Origin: Megamerina dolium
Taxonomy: Eukaryota > Arthropoda > Insecta > Diptera > Megamerinidae
NCBI GenBank assembly: GCA_963854835.1
Contig: OY978525.1
Location: 90,484,307 to 90,548,306 of the forward strand
Direction: 5' to 3'
Length of the DNA stretch: 64,000 nucleotides
The notes under the pieces are model-generated. The model saw only the letters and a list, made by a program, of their open reading frames with translations. It was not told the origin of the DNA and did no database searches. The first letter of the stretch is position 1, and each line of letters begins with the position of its first letter. Below are positions 13,386 to 26,511 of the stretch, in pieces. The position numbers and the translations under genes are program-made.

Positions 13386-13619
13386 ACATTTATAAATGAC
13401 AGATACAAACATGCTGTGGATCAAACTACGTTCGTTAGTCATTTCACTTTTATGCATGCATACATACAGCACTTAATATGGGGCGCTGATAATAAAGTAG
13501 CCGCAATTTTAAGTTATGGCAAAATACATATAGCCATACATATATATATTTCCCCTTCATCCAAATCGGATGACATTACGTTTTACTAACGGTTGGTTTG
13601 GAAGCTTCTGAATTGATTG

Positions 13620-13875
13620 ATCCAAGAGGTATTGTACACTAGAAATTTATTCTACTAGTTAAGGTTCTTTTGGCAGAGCTTCTCTTCCAATACTGTTCTG
13701 CGTGCTAAATTTACGACAGTATTAGAAGGCACCTACTTATTTTAGCCGATTCCAAACGGCAACATCATTGTGACGACACTTTCTCTGAGCAATTTCATGG
13801 CAAATTGTTACTGTAGAAAGAATTGTGGATACCATTCGAAAGATCTATGAACTATTAATTAAGAGTATTATTTTG
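13620..13875 (-). repeat. Diverged copy of the tRNA-derived SINE
   Basis: On the minus strand the order of motifs matches the full copies: GGTATCCACAATTC, CAGTAACAATTTGCCATG, GCTCAGAGAAAGTG, CTAAAATAAGTAGGTGCC, AATACTGTCG and GGAAGAGAAGCTC. The pol III head is decayed and the TTCG hairpin is lost. Confidence 0.66.
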
Positions 13876-14558
13876 GGAGTTCTAGTAGGCTCCACAGTTG
13901 CTGACACACGTGCTTCAGAAAATACCAAAACTCTACATAAAAAAATCGATATACGCATTAATCAGCTGTACTAAACGTTATATTGAGTCTAACAAAACCT
14001 ATTTTGATAAAAACAAAATTTCAGAAATGAATATAACACCGTCCAAAAAAATTCAACCATGAGCAAATTTTATATATTTTCGTTTTTACCAAGATTTCAA
14101 ACTATATAAAAGAAAAAGTATTCGATACATGCTCGCCGAGCTGGCCACTTCGGCGTGATAAAAATCCTAAATCCATCAATTATTAGAATATGCGTCTAAA
14201 ATTTATAATAACGTTAAATGGTCGATAAAAAGCATTGCTACTAATTTCACTTTTTCATATTTGGATATAGAATTGCAGTGGAATATTAACATTTTTCACT
14301 CAGAAGGAATCATTGTTTACTTTTTTTTTTAAGTCGTATGAGTAATATTAATTAAAACGAACTTTGAACCTAAAAAACGAAAACAAATTGATCTAGAAAA
14401 ACTGCCAGCCCCGGGTATCTATTTTTTAGCCCTACTTTCAGAATATAAACCTCTTACTCATGTGTGCAAACATGTGTCGGATGATGTAATATGTTTTCCA
14501 GTTTTTAAAATTTCGATTATTTCTCCATATACCATATTTACACCCAAGTAAATATATA

Positions 14559-15784
14559 CAGCCCGATTCTGAATAACAATTCCCTGGGAATTTTTCCCTT
14601 TTCCCTATTCTTGTATTCTGAATATAAATTCCCCGGGAGTTTTTCCCTTTTCCCTTTCCTCCAATTCTAAACGAACTTCGAAATCGGGAATTTCTTCCCT
14701 GGGAAAAAAGTAGGCATTCCGAATGTAAATAAAAGGGAGAATGTGATGACATTTATTGAAAATTATTCCGCCAACTATCTGCAAGGGAGTTGTATGCAAA
14801 AATGTAAGTATTTAATTGTTTTCGTAGAAAATGGAATAAATGTTGTTATTTATTAAATAAATAACATTATTTATTACTATTACAAATATTATTATGGCAT
14901 TATTCTTACTTTCAGGTCAAAAACGACGAACAAGTTCCAGTTCGATCTTATGCTAAAAGCAATGCAATCACATCCCGACATTGCGCGTGGATTCTATAAA
15001 GGAAACAGGGAGGAGCTCACCAGATTTTGGCGGAATTTGAAGGTGGAATTAAATTCGTATTATTGCCACGAATATGCGTAACATCAATACATCCTATAAC
15101 ACCTGGAATGCCGTGCTTCATATAAAAGGCTAATGCTATTTTCCCTTTTTCTATAGCCGTTTTGGAAAATTTTATCCATTTTGGTCATACATTTTCTTCA
15201 AAAATATTTATGACCTCCGTCAACACTTTGCTGAAGCTACACTGGGCCAAGGACACATCACAATATTTCCCTATCCCTGCGAATGCCTTTTTGGGCTGAA
15301 TATGCGACGACAACACATCCAGCAGATACATAAAAGCGGGCTTGTTCACTCTATAATATTTTTCAAACCTTTGAAAATGAATAATTAATATAATAAACAC
15401 ATATAAAAGTAACTTGTTATAATTACAATGTATCCGGCAGTTCAGTTGCCGCGTCGCGTAACTGCCTCCTTTGTTGTTGCTTCTCTCGCTCCTGCTCCTC
15501 TGCTAGCAATATAAATGCTATGCTATACATAATTTTTTTATAGTTTGGACACAATTCTATTGTTTTTATATTTATTTATTTAGAATTATTGCTAAAATGT
15601 AACAAATAAATTGCACTTCTTATTCAAAACAAACCACAATAAGTAAAACAGCTGTCTTCGAAAATTCTAAATTCTCTTTCCCTTTGTATTCTGTTCCCTG
15701 ATTGTTTAGAATAGGAGGAATTTATTCTCGGGAAAGATGAAATTCCCGGGGAAAAATTCCCCGGGAATATTCAGAATCGGGCTG
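14559..15784. mobile_element. PIF/Harbinger-type element, degenerate
   Basis: Ends are inverted repeats: CAGCCCGATTCTGAATA at 14559 and its exact reverse complement ending at 15784. They are followed by related subterminal blocks of CCCTGGGAATTTTTCCC and CCCCGGGAAT type. ATA flanks both sides, consistent with a 3-bp target duplication. Inside are a plus-strand fragment like a Myb/MADF accessory protein (about 14940-15060: LMLKAMQSHPDIARGF, then RFWRNLKVELNS) and, on the minus strand, Harbinger transposase fragments: FEKYYRVNKPAFMYLLDVL (ending about 15380) and GIPGVIGCIDVTHIRGNN (about 15055-15115). Opposed transposase and Myb-like genes are typical of PIF/Harbinger. Both are truncated and the element is non-autonomous. 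Confidence 0.78.
15055..15400 (-). pseudogene. Harbinger transposase fragments
   Basis: Two minus-strand pieces survive. The N-terminal piece is FEKYYRVNKPAFMYLLDVLS, then QPKKAFAGIGKYCDVSLAQC. The second contains GIPGVIGCIDVTHIRGNN, whose Asp is the first catalytic residue of the family's DDE nuclease domain. The rest of the catalytic domain is absent. Confidence 0.65.
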
Positions 15785-18700
15785 ATAATAAATATATTTT
15801 GATTTAATGAATTCTTTTAATTCATTCGAATCGAACGAAATTGATCAAAATTGATTATAGAATAAATTAAATAAGGTTTGTGGCGGGTGTGGTATTAGCT
15901 AATTCAAACCTTTTTTACATTTCACTAGCAGCTTACTATAGTAAGCGTCATGGTTTACTGAAACTTATTGGAAATTTACATTGTTTACTTTCGGTTATGT
16001 TTATTTTAACTTTTCCTCATACATATTTTCGCAGCCCTTATCTTTAGAGCCTCTTAAAACCTAAAGAAAAAAACCTTCACTAGCCAGCTAAAAAAGGAAT
16101 ATCAAGCCAACCGATTAACATATTTCTTCAGCTATCATTTAGACTCGCAATTGCCTGATGCATTGAAGCTTTGTCAAATTTGCGAAATTCACTTTGACCA
16201 GATACCTAGATTCAAGATATCAAAATAAGCACACTGAAGTTACAATGACCTGAAACCATACCGATAGAACGAATGGTGGTGATGTAAGCTTATGTCAACG
16301 GAGAAATTCTTTATGAATAACGTGAATTCCCGTCAAAAATGTATATTTAAAATTGCATGAATTTCCGTCGCACCGAAATGAAATCGCAAGTACTTCAAAT
16401 ATGCATATGTCGAAAATGCATGTCAATCACGAATCAATCATGTTTTAATTACCAACAAGTTTTGTAATGTCTACCAAAGTATTGATTACAATAGGCACAG
16501 AAATAAGAACAAAAATAGTACAACAATAAAATGGAATATAAACGTGACAATAATAACGAGAACAACAACTACAACGACAATCCCCAACAACATCAGTAAT
16601 GATAACTGACATTGAAATCGATCAGCGACATCACGATTACACTGTTGATTGTTGTTTATTATATTCATTATATTCAATATATGGATGTTACTCGGCATCG
16701 GTGCTTACTATGCTTACACGTAAATATGCATATGTGTTTATATGGTAATCCATAATATGCATATGTATACACTTAATTGCTAATTACTTCGACAACGAGA
16801 AGAGGGCAACCGAAGAATGTACAATATTGCGTTGCGCATTGTTTTTTTTTTTTGTTTCCTTTTACGCAACAATAAATGCACCAAGAGACAATGGAATACG
16901 AGTACGAATAGTATAATTAAGCAAAAAAAAAATTGCAAATAAATTGTCATACACAGTCACGTACTAATACATATTCATCATGAATATATTATGTATTGTA
17001 TTAGATTGAAATGCATGTAGTGGAAATTAAAATCAAATCGTCTAGTGCCAATGCACTGAATAAGTTTAAAATACAATCAAAACGATACAACTATCGGACA
17101 GGTTGATTTATAACAGTTTGCGGTAAAAAAAGGTGTGTTTCTTAACTGTTTATTGGAATATTAAAAACAACAACAAAAAAGCACTATCACAATCAACTTA
17201 ATAAACAGCAAAATACAAAATGCATTTAAATTGAAATGCAATAATAAAAAGTTAAAAAGCAATATTAATAATACTTAATAGCAATAACACAATAAGGAAA
17301 AGAATAAAATTGTTGAAAACTATAAATTTTTTTAAATAAATGATCACCTAACTCAGTCTCATATTAATCCCAATTTCTCATTTTGGTCCAGACACCATAA
17401 AACAAAGTGGTTTTACGATGTTTTATATTCTATCTACAAAAAATGATAAAGGTTTTCAACGTGCACATACACAGATTTTATTTTTTTATAAATAAACCAA
17501 ATTTATCACAGTGCCCAAATTAAAACGTTAAAAATTGAGTGCATAGGCTGCCCAACAGATAAGCTGCAATCTTTTTCCAAGTCGCTTAATAAAATTAAAG
17601 CACTTACAATGTGTCTTATCTTTGAAGAGCTGAAGGAGGACGCACTTAAATACTTAAGAGATATATGGAAGTACAATATAACACTTGATCTATCTATATT
17701 AATATAATGCACCATAATCAGAGCATTTCATACAAAAACATGCATAGACGTATGTTATATGCAAATAATGCGAACTTTAGCATAGTATACGGTCTAGAAA
17801 TTTTAATTCAAATTTACATACATTCAGTAGTATATGTACGATCGGCGATTGTTAATTTACAAGTGTCTACATATACATATACATATTTATGTAGCTATTG
17901 TTTATAACATTAATGCAAATGTTTACTTCTATTTAAAGAGAGCATATAAATGAAGAAATTAATTATAATAGCTTTAAGGCAATTGGAGCAACTAAAAAAA
18001 AATATGTAAAATCATATTGTGTATTAATATCTAATTAATCTATTATTCACCACCACCCCAAAAGCGACTGTGCACAGATGTACATTTGATATTTGCAATT
18101 CATTTTGGTGCATTGTTGCATTTGTATTCATAATTAAATCAAATTCAATAAAACATTACATTCAAATTTTTTTTTTTGCAATTAGAGACAAATTTTATAC
18201 ATCGACCAAATTCTCTACCAAAAGCTTTAAATTAATGGTTCTAGAAGCATAAATGTTCAATTTTGGGAAAGTTTACCCATTGTCTTAAAAAATAATTTTT
18301 TTAAAAACATTGTAAATTTAATATTTTTCCACAATTATAAATTGTTTAATCAGAGTGTGTGAAATTCAATGGAAATACGCCCATGCCTCGTTATAGGTCC
18401 AATATATATTTCATAAATGTAATACGAATCAATTATTTTCGACATTAAGTTATTAAATATTTAGGTATTTCACCGCACCAGCACAGCATGTGAGCCATAT
18501 AACGAAATATTTCGAAAAAAGTACCCTAATTAAAAAGGACGTGTTAAGACGAATATGTGGAAATTGCGAGTAATAAAAAGAAGAAAGATCTTAGAAATAT
18601 TTTTATTTATTTCACTAAATTCAACAATATCACCATACACCTTTGAAGATCGGAAACATTTTTGGGGACTCATCGAATAAAAATAGTTTTCAAAAATAGT

Positions 18701-20029
18701 GTGCTCATTTTGTATTAAATTATAAACAATTAAAATGCGAGTCCACATCCTAAAAATATAGCTACTTAAGGGTAGTTTTTATGTAAAATATATATATAAA
18801 ATAGTAACGTTTTATGAAAAGTAAATCGTTTAGAATGATTGGTGTCATCATTTTGTCCACTTTTTGAGAACAAAACAATTCCACAGTTTTGATTTTTACT
18901 ATAAAAACAAAACAAGTAAATGCATTCGCTGTATAAAATATTGCTCGTATAAGCAATTGTAATTAAATAGTAATTTGCATTTTAAACTAGTATCCGAATT
19001 GCTTTGAAAAAACTGAAAGAGTAGTAATAGAAAGGGTAGTTTATATTTTACCCTTCTTTTAGATTATATTGGATATTCATATGTGTAAAAAGTTAGGTCG
19101 AACATTAAGGTAGAGGGGTGAGAATATTGACATAAATGTGCGCATTTTCAAATGTTCTTAATCCAAAATGTAAATTTAATAGTGAAATAGCTAAGCTAAT
19201 GTGACACTCGTAATAATTATCGAAGAGCATTTTTACATCTAAAATTAATTCATAAATTCTAGTAACAATAGCAAACAAAATGTGTTCATAAATTATGGTA
19301 AGATCCCTGTTATACTTCCATAACCGTTTATGTTATTTTTCTGAGCTCTGGTCAAAACTCCTGTTCCACCAACTCAGAAATATTTATTCAGTACGGTAAA
19401 ATTTAATCATTTTAAAGCTTAGTATATAATCTACCATTAACTTGATAGTAAAGCATACCTGTAACGAAAAATCTTCTTAGAAAAACTTTTGCGACAAAGC
19501 TTTGAAAAATTCACATCAAAATAATCCTACCCTTCGTAATCGGCCAATGAAAATAGATTACATGCAGGACTCGCGCTATCCATTAACAGTCGATATTTTA
19601 TGAACATTTCTTCGCTTTCTATACTCAATATTACCTTGTATTATTCTACACCCAATATTTGTGTAAGATCGGGCTATTTTATCAACGTGTCATATGAAGT
19701 ATTCCCAATTCCAAAGACAAAGTAAAATGGCATATTTTAATATTAAAATTCTAGTAATACTAATGAGATCAATAAAAATAGTGCAGATTAATTATACCTC
19801 TGTCAAACCACCTCCCACCCTACAATAAATTGTTGAGGCGTAATACAAAATAGTGAGTAAATAATAAGTAAATTATAATCATGTGTATGATGATCGATGA
19901 TTGATTCAAGTATATCGCACAAATGCATATTATTACTCTACAAATACATGTGCAGGTACGTATAATTATGAGAGTTATTATGATTAACAAACATAAAAGT
20001 ATTGTAGTAAAATTGTTTTTAATATTTAC

Positions 20030-21064
20030 TGGTGTTTCTTCCTCCTCCATAGAATCTTCGTCCATTTTAATTATGGCTATGCTACTATCACCACCGCTAC
20101 CCACCGATGCAGTAATACATCCACCGCCTAAACTTCCAATGCCGTCGTAGATGGTCTTACGTAAATGCTTGACACCACCAATGATGACACCACTGCCTCC
20201 TGAGGCACTGTTTACAATCGATGTTGATGCATGTGTTGTTGGTGATATTGATGATGAAGACGACGACGATGACGACGACGATACTGATGCTGATGCTGAT
20301 GCTGTTGATGCTGACGATGCTGCTGACGATGTTGAAGATGTTGATGTTGATGCAGCTGAACGCCAAATGCTACCACCAATTAATTTTTTATGATTACTAC
20401 TATTATTGTTGTTGGTATTCATTAAGCTGCTGCCACTGCCATTGCTGCTGCTGCTGCTGTTGCAGCTGTTGTTACTATTGTTAGTGTGGGCGAGAAGAGC
20501 ATTACTACCATTACTGCTATTGGTGTTATTGATGTTATTGGTGTTATTGTTATTTAAGCTCAAATTTAGATTCATGTTAAAGTTTCGCTTATTTATGTTT
20601 AAATTATTGTTATTATGATGATGAATTTCAACAGCAGAAGTGCTTGTGGCGGCCCCATTCAATAGAAGACCATCACCAACTCCGCTGCCGATGCCAACGT
20701 CAGTACCAATGTCGCCAACACTAGCACCACCAGCGCGACCACCTGGGCTGCAACAGCTGCTTGAACTACTTTCGCTTAAACTGGGACAAAGCGGTTCTGT
20801 GCTCCCACTACCAACACCACTGATTACGATGCCTCCAATAGCAGCCCCACCGATGCTCAGCACTTCACCCAGACTGCGGTCTGTGCCATTGATACTACCA
20901 TTGGTGCTACCATTTACACCAGCACCACCGCCACCACTTCCAACAGCACCACCAGTGATGTTTGGCCCAAATGTGGCACTACCACCACGTCCAATACCAC
21001 GGCGACCTGCACCACCACCGCCGCCGCCTCTGCTATCTAAAAATGTATTATTTTTTATGAACAT
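20030..21064 (-). CDS. FBXL20: Long alternative first coding exon of the FBXL20-like gene (low-complexity N-terminal extension)
   Basis: Open frame of 345 codons ending at a donor (ACACCA|GTAAAT) at 20030/20029. The exon ends after a whole codon, so it joins in frame (phase 0) to the F-box exon at 7897. The protein is Gly-rich near residues 13-60, Ser-rich near 90-110, Asn/Ser-rich near 150-230 and has a run of about twelve Ser near 270. It ends in a less repetitive tail containing KHLRKTIYDGIGSLGGG and IAIIKMDEDSMEEEETP. A TAA stop lies directly before the ATG at 21064, so translation starts here or the exon is entered by splicing. A possible acceptor (ACATTTTTAG) lies inside codons 7-10, but it would give a phase that does not fit the 59614 exon, which favours an alternative promoter. 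No known domain is visible; the extension is probably disordered. Membership of the F-box gene is inferred from strand, phase and position. Confidence 0.68.
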
Positions 21065-24000
21065 TTAGAAACAGGGCAACGATAATTCGTATTAAATCAA
21101 CTAAATATGCTGAGCTGGTTTGCGCCGTTTGCCTTTTGCAGTGGTACGCTTACTAGCGGTAGTAGTAGTAGTAGTTACTGTTGTTGTTATAATTATTAAA
21201 CGTCTTTAAGGAATTATTCCTTAATAATTTTCAATAAAGAAGCATTAATAAGCACAGCAAATACTTTATAGGCATTTGTATGTATACGTAAATTCTTCGT
21301 AATATTCACTGTATTTACATTTGCATTTTGTTGCTTTTGTTTTTCTGTTTTGCAATTCTTTGTCTTGTGTTTGTTTTAAAAGCAGTAAATTTTAATCAAG
21401 AGTACGGTATATTTATCACTTAACGTACGCAACAACATATACACAGTCACACTTACACCAAGAGACGACGATCAACGAGTATTCAACGTTTACAGCTTAC
21501 AACATTGCTGTAATATCAGCAAATGCAACGGTTCTGCCTCCCACTTGATGTTTGCTTGATTAACTACTGCTGAGAGCACTGCTTCTATTATTCAAGTTCT
21601 TGTTGTTATTCACCACAATCGCTCATAATAATATTGCTGTATTGTGCTGCTTTCTGCTATTCTTGGTTGGTCTGTGGAACTTTTTCTGTTTTATCTAACT
21701 GATTTATTTTTTTTTTGTCTTTTTTTTTACTTTTTTATTTTATTAGAATTGCACGAACAATGTTTTTTTGTTTTGCTGTTCATAAAAATACAGAGAGAAA
21801 GAGAGAGAGAGAGAGAGAGATAGAGAACGTAAATACATATAAATACACAGACACACATATACACACGCACACAGGCAACAAATGAGTGCAAAATCGCAAC
21901 AATAACAACATGATGGAATGAAAATGTTAATTTCTGGTCTTAAAACAGGAACTTTTCAGCAAATATATACGAGAAAATAAATAAATAAATGAAATAATAA
22001 GAAGACCAAGACAGTTGCACAGCCTTGCGTTGTCATATTAAAGTGAATGTATGATTAAAATATGATCGCGTACAGTATTGCGTTGATTTCCAGCAAACAA
22101 CAACAACACAATCTGTCACAATTAATCAAACAAAACAAAAAATAAGAACGCATATTGACGACGACGTGAACGCAAATAGGCATACACCACCATAACAACA
22201 ACAACAACAACAACAACAAATGCCAATATCAACAACAACAGTCTACGAACAACGCTGAATGAGCTTTGTCGAGGGAGAGAGAGAGAGAAATAAAAGCAAG
22301 TGAATGTACAGATGCAGCAAGAAAGAGCTCCGAGCATCTTATTTAACAGTACTGAGATAGAATATTATGATGAAAATAGGGAGTGAGCGAAAGAGAAATA
22401 AAGAAAAAGATGGAAAGATAGCCAAGAAGATGATGAATTTTTTGAGAATAATTATTAAGAGCTCGTCCAAAGGTCTGCAAGGGTTTAATAGTGCCCAAAT
22501 CTGGAGAATATGCTCGTTAAATTCGATAAATATAATCCTTCAGTGATCTCTGGTTGCGTATTCGACGGTTTGCTTCAATCAATGCCTTTATTTTCAAAAC
22601 AAACGTTTTGCACCTTATGAAGAACATGAATGATAATCCTCTATTTGCGAATTATAAAGCGTGCAGAACAACACGTTGAAATTATATACTGCGCTAATAT
22701 GAGGCAATTTTTATAACATTTAAGTTATTGGATTCAATTCCAGATTCAAATAGAACAAATAGGTTTTAAAGGTATATCGCATCTTTCTGCAAGCTATTCT
22801 TCCTTCAATTTCTAATCGCCCCCCTTAACGAATATGTTACTACAGCCCATATGTATGTACGAGATACAAAATGAAGTCCAAAATATAATAGTTGTTGTGG
22901 TAGATAGTCGCTATCATTGCTATAACTGTTGTTAGTGTGTAATTACAATTGTTATAATTCCTGATTAATCTTATTTCTAAAACAATATACTCATATAGTA
23001 GTACATATAGTATGTATAAGGTGTTTCATTAAGGGATTTTGTTAAAAAAATCTATCTATTAATTTTATAACAAGAAATCAAGTCACAAAAACGATAACCG
23101 ATGAGCGGATTAAGGGTTTTTTCGCGATATTTAGCTAAAGCTGTCCACAAAATTGGCGAGAATGGAGATGAGTAAAAGTAAAATCCACTGTGAATTCGAT
23201 CCGGTGTAAATTTTCCATAAATGGAAAATCATAGTGCAGGTCATCAGCCCTTCTCATGTATGTGGTTCTGGTGAAAGCTAAAATTGACACAGATCTAACA
23301 TTTACCAAAGGAAGCAAGGAAGCAACTAGGTTTATACCTTGTTTATCACACGGATTTTTTTTATAAATCAGCGACAAATGTTACCACTTCACCATGATTA
23401 ATCTCTGGATCAAAGCCTTTAGAAATTTGTCGGAAATTTACAGAACAACCCAACTAATTGCACTTTCAGCCACAAAAAAATTCAATCAATTACATTGAGT
23501 ATTTCAAAAAAATATTATTTGAGGAAACGAACCAAATTTTGTAAAACGCAATGCAATGAGTCGCTTTGATTTGTCTAGTTGCATTTTTAGGGAGTTTTAC
23601 ACACCAACCAAATGCGAGCAAGAAATATTGTAGTTAGTTCGTAATTATTTCGTCCCTAATCTGCTTCAATGCCAAAATACAATAATCTTTATTTGTTAAA
23701 TAGATTTATCACTGCCACCATTGGGTAGAACAGAGCTCTCAATGCTAACTTTTGGAGTAGGTCCCCGTCTTATTTACCAAAAATTATTAACCTCAAATAT
23801 ATTAAAATCTCTTTATGGAACACCTTTTGTTAAGAATGAAATGTTGTTGTTGTTTTTCTATTTGTAGTATTATTTGCATTGCTGTTGTTGTTATTGTTAA
23901 TATATTTTTTTCTAGATTTTCGTATACGAGACAACATTAAACACGCGCTTGCTAGAGAAACTCTCATCATTTTTGGTTTTCTTTTTATTTAGTTTTTGTT

Positions 24001-24829
24001 TTGGTTTCTCGAATAAACAAGTGTATTTATTTTTAAAAGATAATCAATTGATTTGATGTCATAAAATTATTTTCTTGTTATGCTTGTTTTTATTTTCAAT
24101 TAAATACTTTCTATTTTTGTTGGTTTTCTTTTTGCTTTTGCTTCGGTTGATAGATTTTTTTTTTATGTTATTTATATTTATTTCTATAATTTTCATTGAG
24201 TTTGCAATGATTTACTTTTTATATATATTAGATGGACACATATTAAATTTTTTGTTTATATATAGTATATAAGAATTAATTTAACTTTTTTAATTATTTT
24301 TGATCAGCTGAATTCTATTTTAATTTAGTATTGAATTTTTCAAATTATTATTTAACTATTTCAATTTTTATTTCAAATTATAAATTTGCCTAAAATTTGT
24401 TTAAAGCTCTGATTTTCTTTATGTATTTTTTGTATAACTATTTTCATTACACCCTACATTCAAAGAATTAGGGGCATATTGAGTTTATACATATTGGAGA
24501 CATGGAAATATGTATGTATATAAATATTAACCGTGTTTTATTCGACACTTGTACTTAATCTTACCTTTGCAAAATAGCAATGGTACTAACTTCAGCGTCT
24601 ATAATTATAGTCGCTAAAAATTTAGAATGCTCGCTAAGTTCAATGCTGCCAATTACTTTCGTTTTTTCTCATGTACAGTGATATGACTTATGGATACCTT
24701 TTAATTTAAACATCGAAAATGTTATAATTAAATAGAAAGGGAAGGAAAATTTGCACCAAAAATTATTTCACCATTTTTGTTACATTTTCTCAATTGCAAA
24801 AATTAATCCAATTTTTTTCTATTTTAAAT
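21065..24829 (-). other. Upstream region of the long N-terminal exon (5'UTR/promoter/intron) with microsatellites
   Basis: For the long N-terminal exon, this is where a 5'UTR and promoter would lie. It contains a (GA)n run at 21792-21820, CA-rich sequence near 21.85 kb and a CAA/AAC run at 22193-22219. The part from about 22.4 to 24.8 kb is AT-rich with no recognised feature. No core promoter can be placed with confidence. Confidence 0.4.
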
Positions 24830-24830
24830 A

Positions 24831-26480
24831 CAGTGGCTCCCAGCTTATTTCGTACAGTGACAGTTTAAAAATTGCTGCAGTCGTAATTCCTAATATAGCA
24901 AAAATTTGAACAAAATATAAATGCCATTTTTGAAAGGAAGGTTTGTTTTTTATTTTCCAAAATTTACTTTTTCAAAATTTTAGTGTTTGACACTATAAAA
25001 AAATAAAATAAGAATAAAATAGGAAAATTCATGTCACAGCTTATTTCGTACAGTCTCTTTAAGTTCAAACTAAAAACAAAGTAAGTTGATTTTAATATTT
25101 AGTATGACATCCCTTAGCGTTAATGATAGCCTGGAGTCTATTTGGCATTGAATCCACCAATTTTTGAGTGATGTCTGGTGTGATTTTTTTCCATTCCTCC
25201 ATCAGTACCTTCTTTAGGTCTTGCTTATTAGAAATCTTGTGTGTTCTTATTTTATTGTCCAAAATAGACCAAAGATTTTCAATCACATTCATGTCAGGTG
25301 ACTGTGGTGGTGGAGACATCAAGTGTGGGCAGTTCCAAATAAGCCAAGATTGCACAATCCCAGATTTATGTTTTGGGTCATTATCTTGGTAGTACCGAAA
25401 TTCATCCCGCAAATCCAGTTTGTCTGCACTTTGAAGTAAATTGTTTTTCAGAATCTCGAGGTACTTCATTTTGTCCATTGTCCCCTCAATAAAAACCAAT
25501 TCACCTACTCCGGCTGCTGACATACAGGCCCAAACCATCACGCTACCGCCACCATGCTTCACTGTGGGCTTAAGGTTCTCCTTGTTTAGCTCGGTATTCG
25601 CTTTACGCCAAACATATGACATTCCGTCCGAACCAAAAATATTAAACTTAGACTCATTCGCGAAAATAACGGTATTCCAGAACGCAGGAGTATTAATAAT
25701 ATGCTCTTTGGCGGAGTCAAGTCGGCGTTGTATATTCATTTTTGAAATGAATAGTTTCTTTCGGGCTACTCGACCGTTCAAGTCATGATTGCGCAGCACA
25801 CGTCGGACAGTTTCAGCACTGGATGATTTCCTATTTCACGCTGAACCTCTGCAGCCAACTTCGGAGCGGATAACTTTGGATTTTTCTTAATTTTTCGTAC
25901 AATATAACGCTCGTCTGATGCGTTGAAAATCTTATTAGGTGCTTCTCTGCCCTTGTTCTCCAACCGATTTTAGCGAACGAAGCGTTGAATGATGTATTGG
26001 ACAGTTGAGGCACTTAAATTTGTCATTTCAGCAATTTTTCGCACACTCTGACCTTTCCTAAAATGGTTAATTACCAGTTTACGCTGTTCCATCGTTGTAC
26101 GACGCCCATAACGCTAAATGTTTAATTTACAGCACTTTAACTATTTAAAATAATAATAATAAAAATTGTTATAATAGTTAAAAAGGTCCAAAAACTCATA
26201 CAATTCAAAAAAACTTTGTAACTGCGCGGCAGAATGAAACTTACTTACATTGAAGTTTGTGTACGAAATAAGATGTGAGCTGAAAATCAGCTGATCAATA
26301 GTTTTTCTTTCTTGCATGACAAAAAGAACAATTTTTGCGGTTCCCCGTTTTCTTATTAGGTTTACTAAACACATACACAGACATCTACATTCAAAACTTA
26401 TCGATAAGTTTTTTAGTTTCGATGTTACAGCCATGTACATAAAAATATATACACTGTACGAAATAAGCTGTGAGCCACTG
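24831..26480 (-). mobile_element. Tc1-like element, copy with broken transposase
   Basis: Flanked by TA at 24829-24830 and 26481-26482. The termini are inverted repeats (CAGTGGCTCCCAGCTTATTT at the left, CAGTGGCTCACAGCTTATTT on the opposite strand at the right). A second copy of the CTTATTTCGTACA motif lies about 200 bp inside each end, the IR/DR layout of some Tc1-like elements. It is 1650 bp and almost the same sequence as the element at 50721-52371, in inverse orientation. The transposase runs on the minus strand. Confidence 0.95.
25092..26109 (-). pseudogene. Tc1-like transposase pseudogene
   Basis: Compared with the copy at 51092, this gene has lost one base just after the start codon (ATGGGCG instead of ATGGGTCG). 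It has a stop where the other copy has Glu (FVR-stop-NRL) and has lost one A near 25832 (GGAAATC instead of GGAAAATC). The 3' part from 25799 is open and keeps the later catalytic motifs YYQDNDPKHKS and SPDMNVIENLW. The first Asp motif is changed from FADESKFN to FANESKFN. It cannot make an active transposase. Confidence 0.92.
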
Positions 26481-26511
26481 TACATAAAATAAAAATCAAA
26501 AAAATCTCCTT

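Larger units (their letters stand above)
7898..20029 (-). other. Intron between the long N-terminal exon and the F-box exon
   Basis: This segment is bounded by donor GTAAAT at 20029 and the acceptor at 7898. It contains an old SINE fragment (9.07-9.2 kb), a deleted mariner (9.73-10.76 kb), microsatellites (12.78 and 13.3 kb), a diverged SINE (13.6-13.9 kb) and a PIF/Harbinger relic (14.56-15.78 kb). The other stretches (7.9-9.0, 10.8-12.7 and 15.8-20.0 kb) are AT-rich; I see no convincing exon in them. Confidence 0.6.

Noticed and set aside
13157..13589. Overlapping 83-98 codon open frames on both strands
   Set aside because: They are translations of the TATATG microsatellite.
16040..16260. 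Fragment reading LPDALKLCQICEIHFDQIPR, reminiscent of a THAP-type zinc finger
   Set aside because: Too short, missing the other zinc ligands and interrupted by stops; not supportable.
19440..19560. Possible further SINE fragment (GCGACAAAGCTTTGAAAAA, CTTCGTAATCGGCCAATG)
   Set aside because: Only a few short matches in the right order; could be chance.
20640..21068. 142-codon Pro/Leu-rich open frame on the plus strand
   Set aside because: It is the antisense of the Gly/Ser-rich F-box gene exon; its proline runs mirror the glycine codons.
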